Source: an uncultured Eubacteriales bacterium (GTDB lineage Bacteria > Bacillota > Clostridia > Oscillospirales > Oscillospiraceae). From it: a DNA stretch of 21,259 nucleotides. A model generated the notes under the pieces. It searched no databases and was not told the origin of the DNA. It worked only from the letters and a program-made list of their open reading frames with translations. This document shows, in pieces, positions 12,746-20,347 of this stretch (positions are counted from its first letter, which is position 1; each line of letters opens with the position of its first letter). The stretch covers positions 1 through 21,259 of the forward strand of contig USAC01000031.1 of the NCBI GenBank assembly GCA_900552475.1, in the 5' to 3' direction. A program made the translations under genes and the position numbers.

Positions 12746-13669
12746 CGATACGACCTCCGGATCCGCCTTCTGGCAGGCGCTGATTTTGCTGACATACAGC
12801 ACCGGACCGGGGCCCTCGTAGGCGGGGCAGTCCTCCACCTTGACGGCGGCGCGGAGCTTCACCCAGTCGCGGTCCTTGAAGCGGTCGAGCCCCTCGCCCT
12901 TGCACACGAGCGCGAGGAACTGCTTGTCCTTGTCGCAGCAGACCATCGCGAAGCGGCCGGGGCAGTCGATGCCCTTGAACTTCTTCGAGTGGCACATGAG
13001 CGCCTTGAACGTCACGGTGATGTTCTCATAGCGCTCGGGGTGATCCATCAGGTCGACATACCACACGCCGTAGTCGGCGTCCGGCACGTCGAGGTGGCCG
13101 CTCGAGAGGTCGAAGGGCGCCATGTCGTCGGTGACGTACTCCTCGCTCGTGCCGTCCTCGTTTTCGAGATAGATGTCCGCGCGGCGGTTCGCCATGCGGA
13201 GGTTCCGCTTGCGCAGACTCTCGCGCAGCTCCTCATTGCAGCGGTTGAAGATCAGCAGATCGGCGTTGAGCACCTTCTCCATCATGAGCTGGCCCATGTT
13301 CTTGAGATAGACGTCGAACGTCGTCGCGTCGACAAGGCACATGATCTGATAGAGGATCCAGTTCGCGGGCAGACCGTCGCGGTAGAGCGGCTCCATCATC
13401 CACATGCCGTTGTACTCGATGATGACCTGCTTGGGGCGGTACTGCTTCTCGAGCTTTTTAAACAGCTCCGGCGTCAGCTGCGCAGGATCATCGACCGTGT
13501 AGGTAAAGACGTTGCCCAGCACGCGTGGGTCATACTCCAGCTCGCCCTCCTCGCAGCAGATCAGCAGCGTCCGGTCCTCCTCCGCGAAGCCGTCGCGCAG
13601 GACGCCGTTGATGAAGCTGGTCTTGCCGGCATCGAGAAAGCCGGCGATGAGATAAACAGGAATATCCAT
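12740..13669 (-). CDS. G3E family GTPase (CobW-like), second of a pair
   Basis: The 309-residue protein starts MDIPVYLIAGFLDAGKT with Walker A GFLDAGKT (residues 10-17). The ATG at 13669 is 5 bases after the stop of the preceding gene, without a strong ribosome site, so translational coupling is likely; longer in-frame starts lie inside that gene. The CxCC metal motif is absent. The usual guanine-specificity motif (NKxD) reads NRCN in LLIFNRCNEEL. The last ~90 residues (ENITVTFKALMCHSKK ... GPVLYVSKI) resemble the C-terminal domain of TIGR03943/DUF1980 proteins, often linked to such GTPases. A metal-homeostasis role is inferred from family and partner. Confidence 0.88.
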   Translation of the reverse strand: MDIPVYLIAGFLDAGKTSFINGVLRDGFAEEDRTLLICCEEGELEYDPRVLGNVFTYTVDDPAQLTPELFKKLEKQYRPKQVIIEYNGMWMMEPLYRDGLPANWILYQIMCLVDATTFDVYLKNMGQLMMEKVLNADLLIFNRCNEELRESLRKRNLRMANRRADIYLENEDGTSEEYVTDDMAPFDLSSGHLDVPDADYGVWYVDLMDHPERYENITVTFKALMCHSKKFKGIDCPGRFAMVCCDKDKQFLALVCKGEGLDRFKDRDWVKLRAAVKVEDCPAYEGPGPVLYVSKISACQKADPEVVSF

Positions 13670-13674
13670 AGATC

Positions 13675-14808
13675 TTACAGGCCGAAGAGCTGCTTCAGGC
13701 CGTCCTCCTTCAGATTCGAGCCGATCACGCACAGGCGGCCCGTGTAATCGGCGGTGCCGAAGCGCACCTCGTGCTCCTCGGGCACATAGTCAAAGTGCAG
13801 CCAGCGGCCGTCGACCGTCGGCACGATGCCCTTCGCGCGCAGGATGGCGCCGTAGTCGCCGGTGTCGAGCGCGGTGAGCGCGCGGCGGATATCCTCCTCG
13901 GTGAAGGTGTGGACCGTCTCCTCGCCCCAGCTGGTAAAGACCTCGTCGGCGTGGTGGTGATGGTGGTGGCAGGAGCACTCCGGATCGTCGCACTCGTGAT
14001 CGTGGTCGTGGTGATGATGCCCGTGCTCGTCATGATCGTGGTCATGATGATGGTGCTCGTGCTCCTCGTCCTCATGGTCATGGTCGTGATGGTGGTGCTC
14101 GTGCCCCTCGTGGTCGTGGTCATGGTCGTCATCGTGGTGATGATGGTGATGCTCATGCTCGTCGGCCTCGTGCTCGGCGCGGATCTTCTCCATCAGCTCG
14201 TCGGCGAGGGAGACCTTCTCCATCGCGGCGAGGATGGTCTTGCCGTCCAGCTCGTCCCAGGGGGTTGTGAGGATGGCGGCGTCCTTGTTGTGCTCGCGCA
14301 GGAGCGCCACGGCGGCGGTGAGCTTCTCCGCGCTGACCTTCTGCGTGCGGGAGAGGATGATCGCGCCGGCGGACTCGATCTGGTTGTTATAGAACTCTCC
14401 GAAGTTCTTCATATAGACCTTCACCTTCGACGCGTCAGCCACGGTGACGAAGCTGCCGAGCTGCATGTCGGGCTCGTCCTTCACGGTGTTCTGCACGGCG
14501 AGGATCACGTCCGAGAGCTTGCCCACGCCGGAGGGCTCGATGAGGATGCGGTCGGGGTGGAACTGCTTTTCCACGTCCTTGAGCGCCTTGCCGAAGTCGC
14601 CCACCAGCGAGCAGCAGATGCACCCGGAGGACATCTCGCTGATCTGTACGCCGGACTCCTTCAGGAAGCCGCCGTCGATGCCGATCTCGCCGAACTCGTT
14701 TTCGATCAGCACCAGCTTCTCGCCCTGATAGGCCTCCTTGAGCAGCTTCTTGATGAGCGTCGTCTTGCCCGCGCCCAGAAAGCCGGAAATAATGTCAACT
14801 TTTGTCAT
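13675..14808 (-). CDS. G3E family GTPase with His-rich metal-binding region (CobW-type metallochaperone)
   Basis: The 377-residue protein has Walker A GFLGAGKT (9-16), the metal-binding motif CICC (63-66, family motif CxCC) and EPSGVG (91-96). Residues ~213-286 hold about 38 His among Asp and Glu, plus Cys in CDDPECSC. The C-terminal CobW domain follows, with GIVPTVDGRWLHFDYVPEE. G3E GTPases deliver or sense metals such as Zn, Co or Ni; a His stretch of this length fits storage or transfer of Zn or Ni. The G4 motif is SRTQ instead of NKxD. ATG 14808 follows AAAGGAAG. It is first in a two-gene operon. The His stretch makes the antisense strand look like a long hydrophobic frame, which is an artefact. 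Confidence 0.92.
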   Translation of the reverse strand: MTKVDIISGFLGAGKTTLIKKLLKEAYQGEKLVLIENEFGEIGIDGGFLKESGVQISEMSSGCICCSLVGDFGKALKDVEKQFHPDRILIEPSGVGKLSDVILAVQNTVKDEPDMQLGSFVTVADASKVKVYMKNFGEFYNNQIESAGAIILSRTQKVSAEKLTAAVALLREHNKDAAILTTPWDELDGKTILAAMEKVSLADELMEKIRAEHEADEHEHHHHHHDDDHDHDHEGHEHHHHDHDHEDEEHEHHHHDHDHDEHGHHHHDHDHECDDPECSCHHHHHHADEVFTSWGEETVHTFTEEDIRRALTALDTGDYGAILRAKGIVPTVDGRWLHFDYVPEEHEVRFGTADYTGRLCVIGSNLKEDGLKQLFGL

Positions 14809-14863
14809 GGATATGACTTCCTTTCACTCTGCATGCCGCAGATTCATGATTTTCATCCTTATT

Positions 14864-14891
14864 ATAATAGTCTTTTTTTGAAAAAAAGCAA
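14864..14891 (-). promoter_or_regulatory. Possible promoter of the G3E GTPase operon
   Basis: On the minus strand TTGCTT (14886-14891) and TATTAT (14864-14869) are 16 bases apart. A near-palindrome CTATTATAATAAG covers the -10 and could bind a regulator; it does not match the Zur or Fur consensus I know. The rest of 14892-15033 is AT-rich and holds nothing I can name. Confidence 0.45.
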
Positions 14892-15033
14892 GAGTGTGAC
14901 TGTAAACCCTCTGTGAATTCCTACAGATTCAGTAAAAAACGGCTGTCTACGCAAAAGAAAAATTTTTCCGAAATGCAGGAATCTGTCACTTTTTCGATTA
15001 TATTTTTCGTTTTGCGATATTTCCTGTAGCTTA

Positions 15034-15061
15034 TTGACATTTTATTTGGAAATTATATACT
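15034..15061 (+). promoter_or_regulatory. Strong promoter left upstream of a gene remnant
   Basis: Perfect TTGACA (15034-15039) and TATACT (15056-15061), 16-base spacer. A strong ribosome site GGAGGAGG follows at 15076-15083, but where a start codon is expected the sequence reads AACATCACAC: no ATG, GTG or TTG. Confidence 0.72.
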
Positions 15062-15104
15062 TTTCTCAGCAATCTGGAGGAGGTAAACATCACACACGGA
15101 GACC

Positions 15105-15140
15105 ACCCGATCTGCCGGAGGAGGTGGCGGCAGATCGGGT
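15105..15140 (+). promoter_or_regulatory. Hairpin displaying a ribosome-site-like loop
   Basis: A perfect 13-bp stem, ACCCGATCTGCCG and complement, presents the loop GAGGAGGTGG, almost a copy of the ribosome site 30 bases upstream. It is not a terminator, as AAAAACC follows. The function is unknown. Confidence 0.5.
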
Positions 15141-15159
15141 AAAAACCGCCCATTCCGTC

Positions 15160-15723
15160 TGACAGATCGCCGAGCAGTTCGTGAAGCTGGGTGAGGCCGT
15201 CGGTATGGGCGCCATCGCCAACAACAGCGAGCACAACAGCTTCGAGATGCCCTACCGCGACTTCCTGAAAAAGAACAGCACCTCCCCCTCCGGCGCGGAG
15301 TGGAGCTCTCCCTGGGATGACATGACCACCGCCTACGGCTCCCAGTTCCCCGTCCTGATCGGCACGGCCGGCATCACGTGGGAGCTGCCCGTATACAGTG
15401 ATGTCACCGCCGAGCGCGTCGTGCCCTACGGCCTGATGACGCAGGCGATGTTCATCCGCGACAACAAGATCTCCATGCTGACCAATCAGGCCAAGCTCTT
15501 CGAGCGTGGCGTGAACAACACGAACTCCAACGCCGACGTTGCCTATGAGGGTGTTGCCGTCCCGTCGACCCCGGATACGCCGGAAACCCCCGACACGCCC
15601 AACCCCGCCAAGTCCGCCACCGGCGACACGATGAACGTCACCCTCTGGGTCGTCGTGGCCATCGCGAGCTGTGCGGCGATTCCCGCCGTCGTGGTCGTCT
15701 GCAGACGCAGGACCTCCCGCTGA
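15160..15723 (+). pseudogene. M14 zinc-carboxypeptidase-like surface protein, 3' remnant
   Basis: The frame begins right after an in-frame TGA at 15160-15162 and reads QIAEQFVKLGEAVGMG to the stop at 15721. The segment IGTAGITWELPVYSD resembles the part of M14 carboxypeptidases around the catalytic Glu; the zinc ligands (HxxE ... H) would lie upstream and are missing. The end has a Pro/Thr repeat (PDTPETPDTPNP), then ATGD, a hydrophobic helix and RRRTSR: a sorting-signal-like or membrane anchor end. There is no start codon with a ribosome site, although a promoter and ribosome site stand about 80 bases upstream. I infer an internal deletion that removed the N-terminus and catalytic core. Confidence 0.7.
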
Positions 15724-15776
15724 GGGCTTCCCCGCCTTGCCCGGGCGGATAAGCTCTGACTCACCAACTGCATAAA

Positions 15777-15821
15777 ATAAGCATACCCCGTCGGCCTTCA
15801 AGGCCGACGGGGTATGCTTAT
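15777..15821. terminator. Bidirectional terminator between the M14 remnant and the Na/Pi cotransporter
   Basis: A 20-bp perfect stem (ATAAGCATACCCCGTCGGCC), loop TTCAA. It is 8 bases from the stop of the minus-strand gene. This convergent site carries no GTCTCAC element. Confidence 0.85.
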
Positions 15822-15829
15822 GTGCCCGC

Positions 15830-17584
15830 TCAGATGGCGAACTTCTTCTGATACTCATCGTAGTAGCGGTCAAAGGTCTCGCTCTTGAGCTCGTGGACGC
15901 TGTTGAGGTAAGCGTGCGTATCGAACACGTCGGACTCCAGCTCGATGAGCGCCACAGCGATGTTGCTGCAGTGGTCGGCCACGCGCTCATAGTTCGTGAG
16001 CAGGTCGTTGAAGACGAAGCCGAGCTTCAGCGTGCAGACGCCCTGCTGCAGGCGGCCGACGTGGCGGCTCTTGAGCTGGTCGCACAGGCCGTCCACAATC
16101 TCCTCGAGCGGCTCCACCCGCCCGGCGAGGTGCAGGTCGTTCTCCGTGAAGGCGCGGATAGCGATGGAGACGATCTCGCGGATGGCCGATTCCATCACGT
16201 CCAGCTCATGCTCTGCCTCCGGCGAAAAGGCGACGTCCTTCTCATGCAGCTCGCGGCAGGCCTCCGCGATGTTGAGCGCGTGGTCGGAGATACGCTCAAA
16301 GTCCGTGATCGTATGCAGGAACTTCGAGACATCCTCGTTCTGCCGGTCGAGCAGCTCACGCCGCGTGATCTGCACGAGGTAGGTGCCGAGCCGGTCCTCA
16401 TAGCGGTCGACGATGCCCTCGAGCTTTTCGACGCGCTCGAAGCCCTCGTCACTGTAATCGTGCCGCAGCGACATCGCGTCGAGCAGGTTCATCTGCGCCT
16501 TCTGCGCCATGGAGCAGGTCACCAGGCGGCTCTGCTCAATGGCGAGCGCCGGGTGCTGCAGAAAGCGTGCCTCGAGGCGGTCCATATCCTGCTCCTCCGG
16601 CGTCGCGTCGCGCTCCGGGAACAGCATGCACACAATCTTCTCCAGCAGGCCGATCATCGGTGTGAGCGCAATCACCGTCGCCAGACGGAAGAGCGTGTTC
16701 ATCAGCGCGATGCTCACGGTCGTCATCGTCGTGCCGAGGAACGTAAAATGCACCACCGCGTTCACGCCGTAGAAAATGCCGCCCCAGATCACAACGCCCA
16801 GTATGTCGATCAGCAGATACACAAACGCCGTGCGCTTGCCGTTGATGTTCGCCCCCAGCGCCGACAGCAGCACCGGCACGGCCGCGCCGATGGCGATGCC
16901 CATCACGATCGGCAGCGCCACGCCGAAGGAAATCGCCCCCGTGACCGAGAGCGCCTGCAGAATGCCGATCGCGGCCGAAGCGCTCTGCAGCACGCTCGTG
17001 AACACAAGACCGACGAGGATGCCGAGCAGGGGGTTGGAAAACGACGTGAGCACCTGAATGAACGCCTCGCTCTCGCGCAGGGGCGAGACGGCGCCGCTCA
17101 TCGCGCTCATGCCGTACATCAAAACCGCGAAGCCGAGCAGAATGTCGCCCACATGGCGGGTACTCTGCCCCTTGGTGAACATGCGCAGAATGATGCCGAT
17201 CACCGCGATGATGCCCGTGAGCGTCGCGGTGCTCAGCAGCTGCACCCAGCCACTCCCGCCGGAGAGATCCGACAGGCAGATGATCCAGCCCGTGACGCTC
17301 GTGCCGAGGATCGCGCCGAGCACGATGCCGATGGCCTGACGTACCTTCATCATGCCGGAGTTGACAAAACCCACCACCATCACCGACGTGGCGGACGAGG
17401 ACTGGATCACGGCGGTCACGCCGGTGCCCAGCAGAATTCCTCTGATCGGGGTGCTGCTGAGCTGATAGAGAATCAGCTCGAGCTTATTGCCCGCCACCCG
17501 TTTCAGTCCGTCGCCCATCAGGCTCATACCGAACAGGAACAGGGCAATGCCGCCCAGAAGTGCGATACCGTCCGAAATAGACAT
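15830..17584 (-). CDS. Na/Pi cotransporter family protein with PhoU-like C-terminal domain
   Basis: The 584-residue protein has an N-terminal NptA/SLC34-type membrane region of about 320 residues with the paired QSSSATSVMVVGFVNSG and LQSASAAIGILQALS motifs (re-entrant Na+/phosphate-binding loops) and about eight helices. The C-terminal ~240 residues are helical and PhoU-like (FLHTITDFERISDHALNIAE; LTNYERVADHCSNIA, both with the E-R-x-x-D-H motif). It takes up phosphate with sodium at the cytoplasmic membrane. I chose ATG 17584 because GGGAGGAG is 8 bases before it; the in-frame ATG at 17602 lies just upstream of and reads through this ribosome site. Single-gene unit. Confidence 0.94.
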   Translation of the reverse strand: MSISDGIALLGGIALFLFGMSLMGDGLKRVAGNKLELILYQLSSTPIRGILLGTGVTAVIQSSSATSVMVVGFVNSGMMKVRQAIGIVLGAILGTSVTGWIICLSDLSGGSGWVQLLSTATLTGIIAVIGIILRMFTKGQSTRHVGDILLGFAVLMYGMSAMSGAVSPLRESEAFIQVLTSFSNPLLGILVGLVFTSVLQSASAAIGILQALSVTGAISFGVALPIVMGIAIGAAVPVLLSALGANINGKRTAFVYLLIDILGVVIWGGIFYGVNAVVHFTFLGTTMTTVSIALMNTLFRLATVIALTPMIGLLEKIVCMLFPERDATPEEQDMDRLEARFLQHPALAIEQSRLVTCSMAQKAQMNLLDAMSLRHDYSDEGFERVEKLEGIVDRYEDRLGTYLVQITRRELLDRQNEDVSKFLHTITDFERISDHALNIAEACRELHEKDVAFSPEAEHELDVMESAIREIVSIAIRAFTENDLHLAGRVEPLEEIVDGLCDQLKSRHVGRLQQGVCTLKLGFVFNDLLTNYERVADHCSNIAVALIELESDVFDTHAYLNSVHELKSETFDRYYDEYQKKFAI

Positions 17585-17752
17585 ACCCGCATCTCCTCCC
17601 ATTTTAAATTACTATATTACTATACAGGAAAAAGTTCCATTTGTCGATGGGTATCGCAGAATTGTTCAGTAAATTTGTAAAATCTGACTGCCGCGGCGGC
17701 GGATGGGACATACTATCGCAAATCTGTCACAGGATTTTTGCGGCGCGCTGCC

Positions 17753-17781
17753 TTGCCAAAGCAAAGGATTTCCTGTATAAT
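17753..17781 (+). promoter_or_regulatory. Promoter of the small multidrug-export family gene
   Basis: TTGCCA (17753-17758) and TATAAT (17776-17781), 17-base spacer. It rules out an upstream TTG start at 17784. Confidence 0.85.
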
Positions 17782-17816
17782 GGTTGGGTATTCCGCACGA
17801 AAAGAGGATTTTTCCG

Positions 17817-18293
17817 ATGTTTAAACACTGTCTGACCGTTTTTCTCGTCTCGATGGTGCCGCTCGTTGAACTGCGCGGCGCGATCCCCTACGGCGTCCTG
17901 TTCGGGCTGCCGCTGTGGCTGACGTTTGTGATTGCCATCCTCGGCAATATGCTCCCCGTCCCGTTTATCTATCTCTTCGCGCGGCGCATCCTCCTCTGGG
18001 GCAAGGACAAGCCGGTCATCGGCCGGTTCTTCACGTTCTGTCTCGAAAAGGGTGAGCGCGGCGGCGAGAAACTGCAGGCCAAGGCCGGTCGCGGGCTGTT
18101 CTGGGCGCTGCTGCTGTTCGTCGGTATCCCCCTGCCGGGAACCGGCGCGTGGACAGGGACGCTCGCGGCGAGTATCCTGAATATGGGGCTGAAGAAGAGC
18201 ACGCTCGCGTGCATGGGCGGCGTCGTGCTCGCCGGTTGCATCATGGGCGCGCTGAGCCTGATGGGCATATCGGTGTTCGGAACAATCGGATAA
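17817..18293 (+). CDS. Small multidrug export protein family (Sm_multidrug_ex)
   Basis: The 158-residue membrane protein contains MVPLVELRGAIPYGVLFGL near the N-terminus and FVGIPLPGTGAWTGTLAASIL near residue 105, the two sequence blocks I associate with the Sm_multidrug_ex family. Four helices are visible, with a polar cytoplasmic segment between residues 55 and 90. The family name comes from early reports; the actual substrate is not established, and its fold recalls DedA/SNARE-associated proteins. ATG 17817 follows GAGG about 10 bases upstream, after the promoter. The gene is divergent from the Na/Pi cotransporter with 230 bases between, in which no further signal was recognised. Confidence 0.87.
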   Translation: MFKHCLTVFLVSMVPLVELRGAIPYGVLFGLPLWLTFVIAILGNMLPVPFIYLFARRILLWGKDKPVIGRFFTFCLEKGERGGEKLQAKAGRGLFWALLLFVGIPLPGTGAWTGTLAASILNMGLKKSTLACMGGVVLAGCIMGALSLMGISVFGTIG

Positions 18294-18298
18294 AAAAG

Positions 18299-18332
18299 CA
18301 GGCACAAATAGGTAAAAACCTATTTGTGCCTG
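18299..18332 (+). terminator. Terminator of the small multidrug-export family gene
   Basis: Stem CAGGCACAAATAGGT, loop AAAA, 15 perfect pairs, 5 bases after the stop codon. Confidence 0.82.
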
Positions 18333-18334
18333 AA

Positions 18335-18369
18335 CTTATCCCAAAAGGCCGCTGGCCTTTTGGGATAAG
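18335..18369. terminator. Second hairpin, next to repeat copy 8
   Basis: A 16-bp perfect stem CTTATCCCAAAAGGCC, loop GCT. It holds the place that convergent-gene terminators have at the other copies. Confidence 0.7.
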
Positions 18370-18537
18370 GGATTCTCGCTGCACTCCGCGCCTTGACCCG
18401 CCGCTTGCGGCGGGTCTGCGACACTCCGCTCCGCGCAAAGTGTTTTTTGCGACGTACACGCCGCCGCAAAAAACGGATTGGATCTTATTCGCGCCGTGCG
18501 CGGCGCGAACTCTGTGAGACTTTTTATAAACTAAACA
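18369..18537 (-). repeat. GTCTCAC element, copy 8 (full length, inverted, next to the mobile element)
   Basis: On the minus strand it starts GTCTCACAGAGTTCGCG; P1 is TTCGCGCCG/CGGCGCGAA (18488-18509), P2 18442-18474, P3 ACCCGCCGC/GCGGCGGGT (18396-18415). It ends CAAGGCGCGGAGTGCAGCGA. The flank GTTTAGTTTATAAAAAGTCTC matches that of copy 2 with one difference, so host sequence reaches to about 18537. The core element ends at 18520. Confidence 0.92.
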
Positions 18538-18613
18538 GGAGCAAACGGGCAAATACCGGGTGGTCGTAAAACAGTAAAATCAAAAAATGGTGAAAACCTT
18601 GTGTTTTCAAGGG

Positions 18614-18638
18614 GCGGCGTGACTTTGGTCACGCCGTT
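18614..18638 (-). terminator. Hairpin at the recombinase stop codon
   Basis: On the minus strand CGGCGTGAC-CAAA-GTCACGCCG includes the TGA stop (18629-18631). No long T run follows, so strength is uncertain. Confidence 0.55.
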
Positions 18639-20347
18639 TCCTTTTTCATCAGCTCATTCAGAGGGATAAATCCCAGCCCGTCATACTTGATGTGGATGTG
18701 CTGTACCCGCTTGCCGCTGGACTTGTCCGGTGCATCCACATAGACGGCAGACACCAGCTCGCGCAGCGCATAGCCGTCCAGTTCTTCAATGCCGACATAC
18801 TTGTGCGCTTTCTGAATGAACTTCTCAATGTTTTCGTTCTGTCGTTCCTGTACTTCAATCTCCTGCTGCAAGGTGATCGCTTCCGCTTCCAACTGCTTCT
18901 GCTCCGCTTCATAGGTCTGGCTTAGCATATCATAGCGTTCATCTGTTAATCGCCCGCTGGCGTTGTCCTCGTAAATCTTGATGAACAGCCTTTTCAGCTC
19001 GGCAATGCGCCGCTCGTTGCTCTCCAGACGCTTTCTTCGGATGCGGATTTGCTCACAGCTTTCCACGCGGAGCTGTTCCTCCATGATCGTGCGGAAATAA
19101 TCCTCATGGTGCAGGATATACCCCATAACTACCTGAATGTGCTTGAGAACCAGCCGCTCCAATACCTTGACGCGGATGAAATGTCCATTACACTTTTCTT
19201 TGCTTTTGCGGTGCAGGGAGCAGTCAAAAAAGTCCTGATCGAGATCGCCGTTGTTGGATGAACCGTACAGCATTTTGGAACCGCAGTCCGCACAGTAAAC
19301 AAGTCCGGAGAAAATGCTGCTTCTTCCCGTGCGGATCATTCGGTGACGCTGCTGGCGGATCTCCTGCACCTTTTCAAACATATCATCGTCGATAATGCGC
19401 TCATGCGTGTTGGGGAAGCTCGCTCGTTTCTCAACAGGTGTTTCCCGCTGCTTCTTGTCCCAGATGGAGTTGGTGAAGGTCTTGAAATTGACCGTGCAGC
19501 CCGTGTATTCCCGCCGTTCGAGAATTGCCACAACGGTACTGCTTTTCCAATCATAAGGATCTTCCAGCTTTTTGTTCGGGCTTTTGATGCCTTGCAATGC
19601 CTTATAACTGGCAGGAGTTAAAACCTTGTCCGCTTTCAGTTGGTTTGCAATCTGCTTTGAACCTCTGCCCTCCATGCACATGGAGAAAATACGCCGCACC
19701 ACATCGGCGGCAACAGGGTCGATCTTCCAGCGTCGGGGATTGTCCAGGTCTTTCAAATAGCCGTAGGGAACATTGGTTGTCAAAGGAACGCCGCGTTCAC
19801 CCTTTGCCTTATTGACAGCTCGGATTTTGCGGCTGGTATCTCGCGCATAGAACTCGTTGAACCAGTTCTTGATGCCTGCAAAATCGCTGTCTGTGCTGTT
19901 GGGATCAATGGTGTCGAAATTGTCGTTGATGGCAATATAGCGGACACCGTACTGCGGAAAGGTGAAGTTGGTGTAAAGCCCTGTCAGCGCGGAATTTCTG
20001 CCAAGTCTGGATAGGTCTTTGCTGATACAGACAGCCACCCGTCCCGCTTCAATTTCCGCAAGCATCGCCTGAAAACCGGGACGGTCATAGGTAACTCCAC
20101 TTACGCCATCATCCACAAAGAATGTGGGGTTCGGGAAATGGCGTTCTCGCGCATATCTCAAAAGCATATCCTTCTGATTTTCGATGGACAAAGACTCTCC
20201 GGCTCGTTCATCCTCCTGCGAAAGACAGCAGTAGAGTGCTGTGATTTTGTTTGTTGCTCCGTTCATTTCTGAATCCTCCTTTGGTGGAGCAACTGTCAGT
20301 ACAGGATTGGTTGCTTCTATTGTACCAAGAGTCCGGGTATTTGTCAT
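18629..20347 (-). CDS. Large serine recombinase (resolvase/recombinase/zinc-ribbon, DUF4368-like end)
   Basis: The 572-residue protein catalyses excision and integration of the element. Order: catalytic resolvase domain (residues ~35-185: LYCCLSQEDE with Ser43, DDGVSGVTYDRPGF, ISKDLSRLGRN), recombinase domain (~195-330), zinc ribbon CADCGSKMLYG ... CSLH ... CNGHF, a coiled coil and a DUF4368-like tail. The residue two before the nucleophile, normally Arg (YCRLS), is Cys41 here (TGT). Two starts have ribosome sites: ATG 20347 (GGAGGATTCCGA, overlapping the previous stop as ATGA) and ATG 20266 (AAAGGAGGATTCAGAA), which would give 545 residues and the more usual N-terminus. I list the longer. 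Confidence 0.93.
   Translation of the reverse strand: MTNTRTLGTIEATNPVLTVAPPKEDSEMNGATNKITALYCCLSQEDERAGESLSIENQKDMLLRYARERHFPNPTFFVDDGVSGVTYDRPGFQAMLAEIEAGRVAVCISKDLSRLGRNSALTGLYTNFTFPQYGVRYIAINDNFDTIDPNSTDSDFAGIKNWFNEFYARDTSRKIRAVNKAKGERGVPLTTNVPYGYLKDLDNPRRWKIDPVAADVVRRIFSMCMEGRGSKQIANQLKADKVLTPASYKALQGIKSPNKKLEDPYDWKSSTVVAILERREYTGCTVNFKTFTNSIWDKKQRETPVEKRASFPNTHERIIDDDMFEKVQEIRQQRHRMIRTGRSSIFSGLVYCADCGSKMLYGSSNNGDLDQDFFDCSLHRKSKEKCNGHFIRVKVLERLVLKHIQVVMGYILHHEDYFRTIMEEQLRVESCEQIRIRRKRLESNERRIAELKRLFIKIYEDNASGRLTDERYDMLSQTYEAEQKQLEAEAITLQQEIEVQERQNENIEKFIQKAHKYVGIEELDGYALRELVSAVYVDAPDKSSGKRVQHIHIKYDGLGFIPLNELMKKETA

Noticed and set aside
13975..14165. Tandem-like DNA repeat of CAC/CAT/GAC triplets considered as a non-coding satellite.
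   Set aside because: It is in frame within the GTPase and encodes the His-rich metal-binding stretch; flanking domains are intact.
14861..14870. Palindromic AT-rich sequence considered as a Zur/Fur box in front of the metal GTPase operon.
   Set aside because: Too short and without the known Zur or Fur consensus; kept only as a promoter note.
13771..14916. Long plus-strand frame rich in Val, Met and Leu, looking like a membrane protein.
   Set aside because: It is the antisense of the His/Asp codons in the G3E GTPase; the hydrophobicity is an artefact.
18149..18517. Plus-strand frame ending in KVFFATYTPPQKTDWILFAPCAARTL considered as a gene.
   Set aside because: It begins inside another gene in another frame and its tail is the translation of repeat copy 8.
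143..18537. The recurring palindromes considered as a CRISPR array.
   Set aside because: Copies are kilobases apart, vary in sequence, have no regular spacers and no cas genes are near.
18538..18600. Attempt to name the exact attachment-site core of the mobile element.
   Set aside because: The other end of the element is outside the window, so no crossover dinucleotide can be matched.
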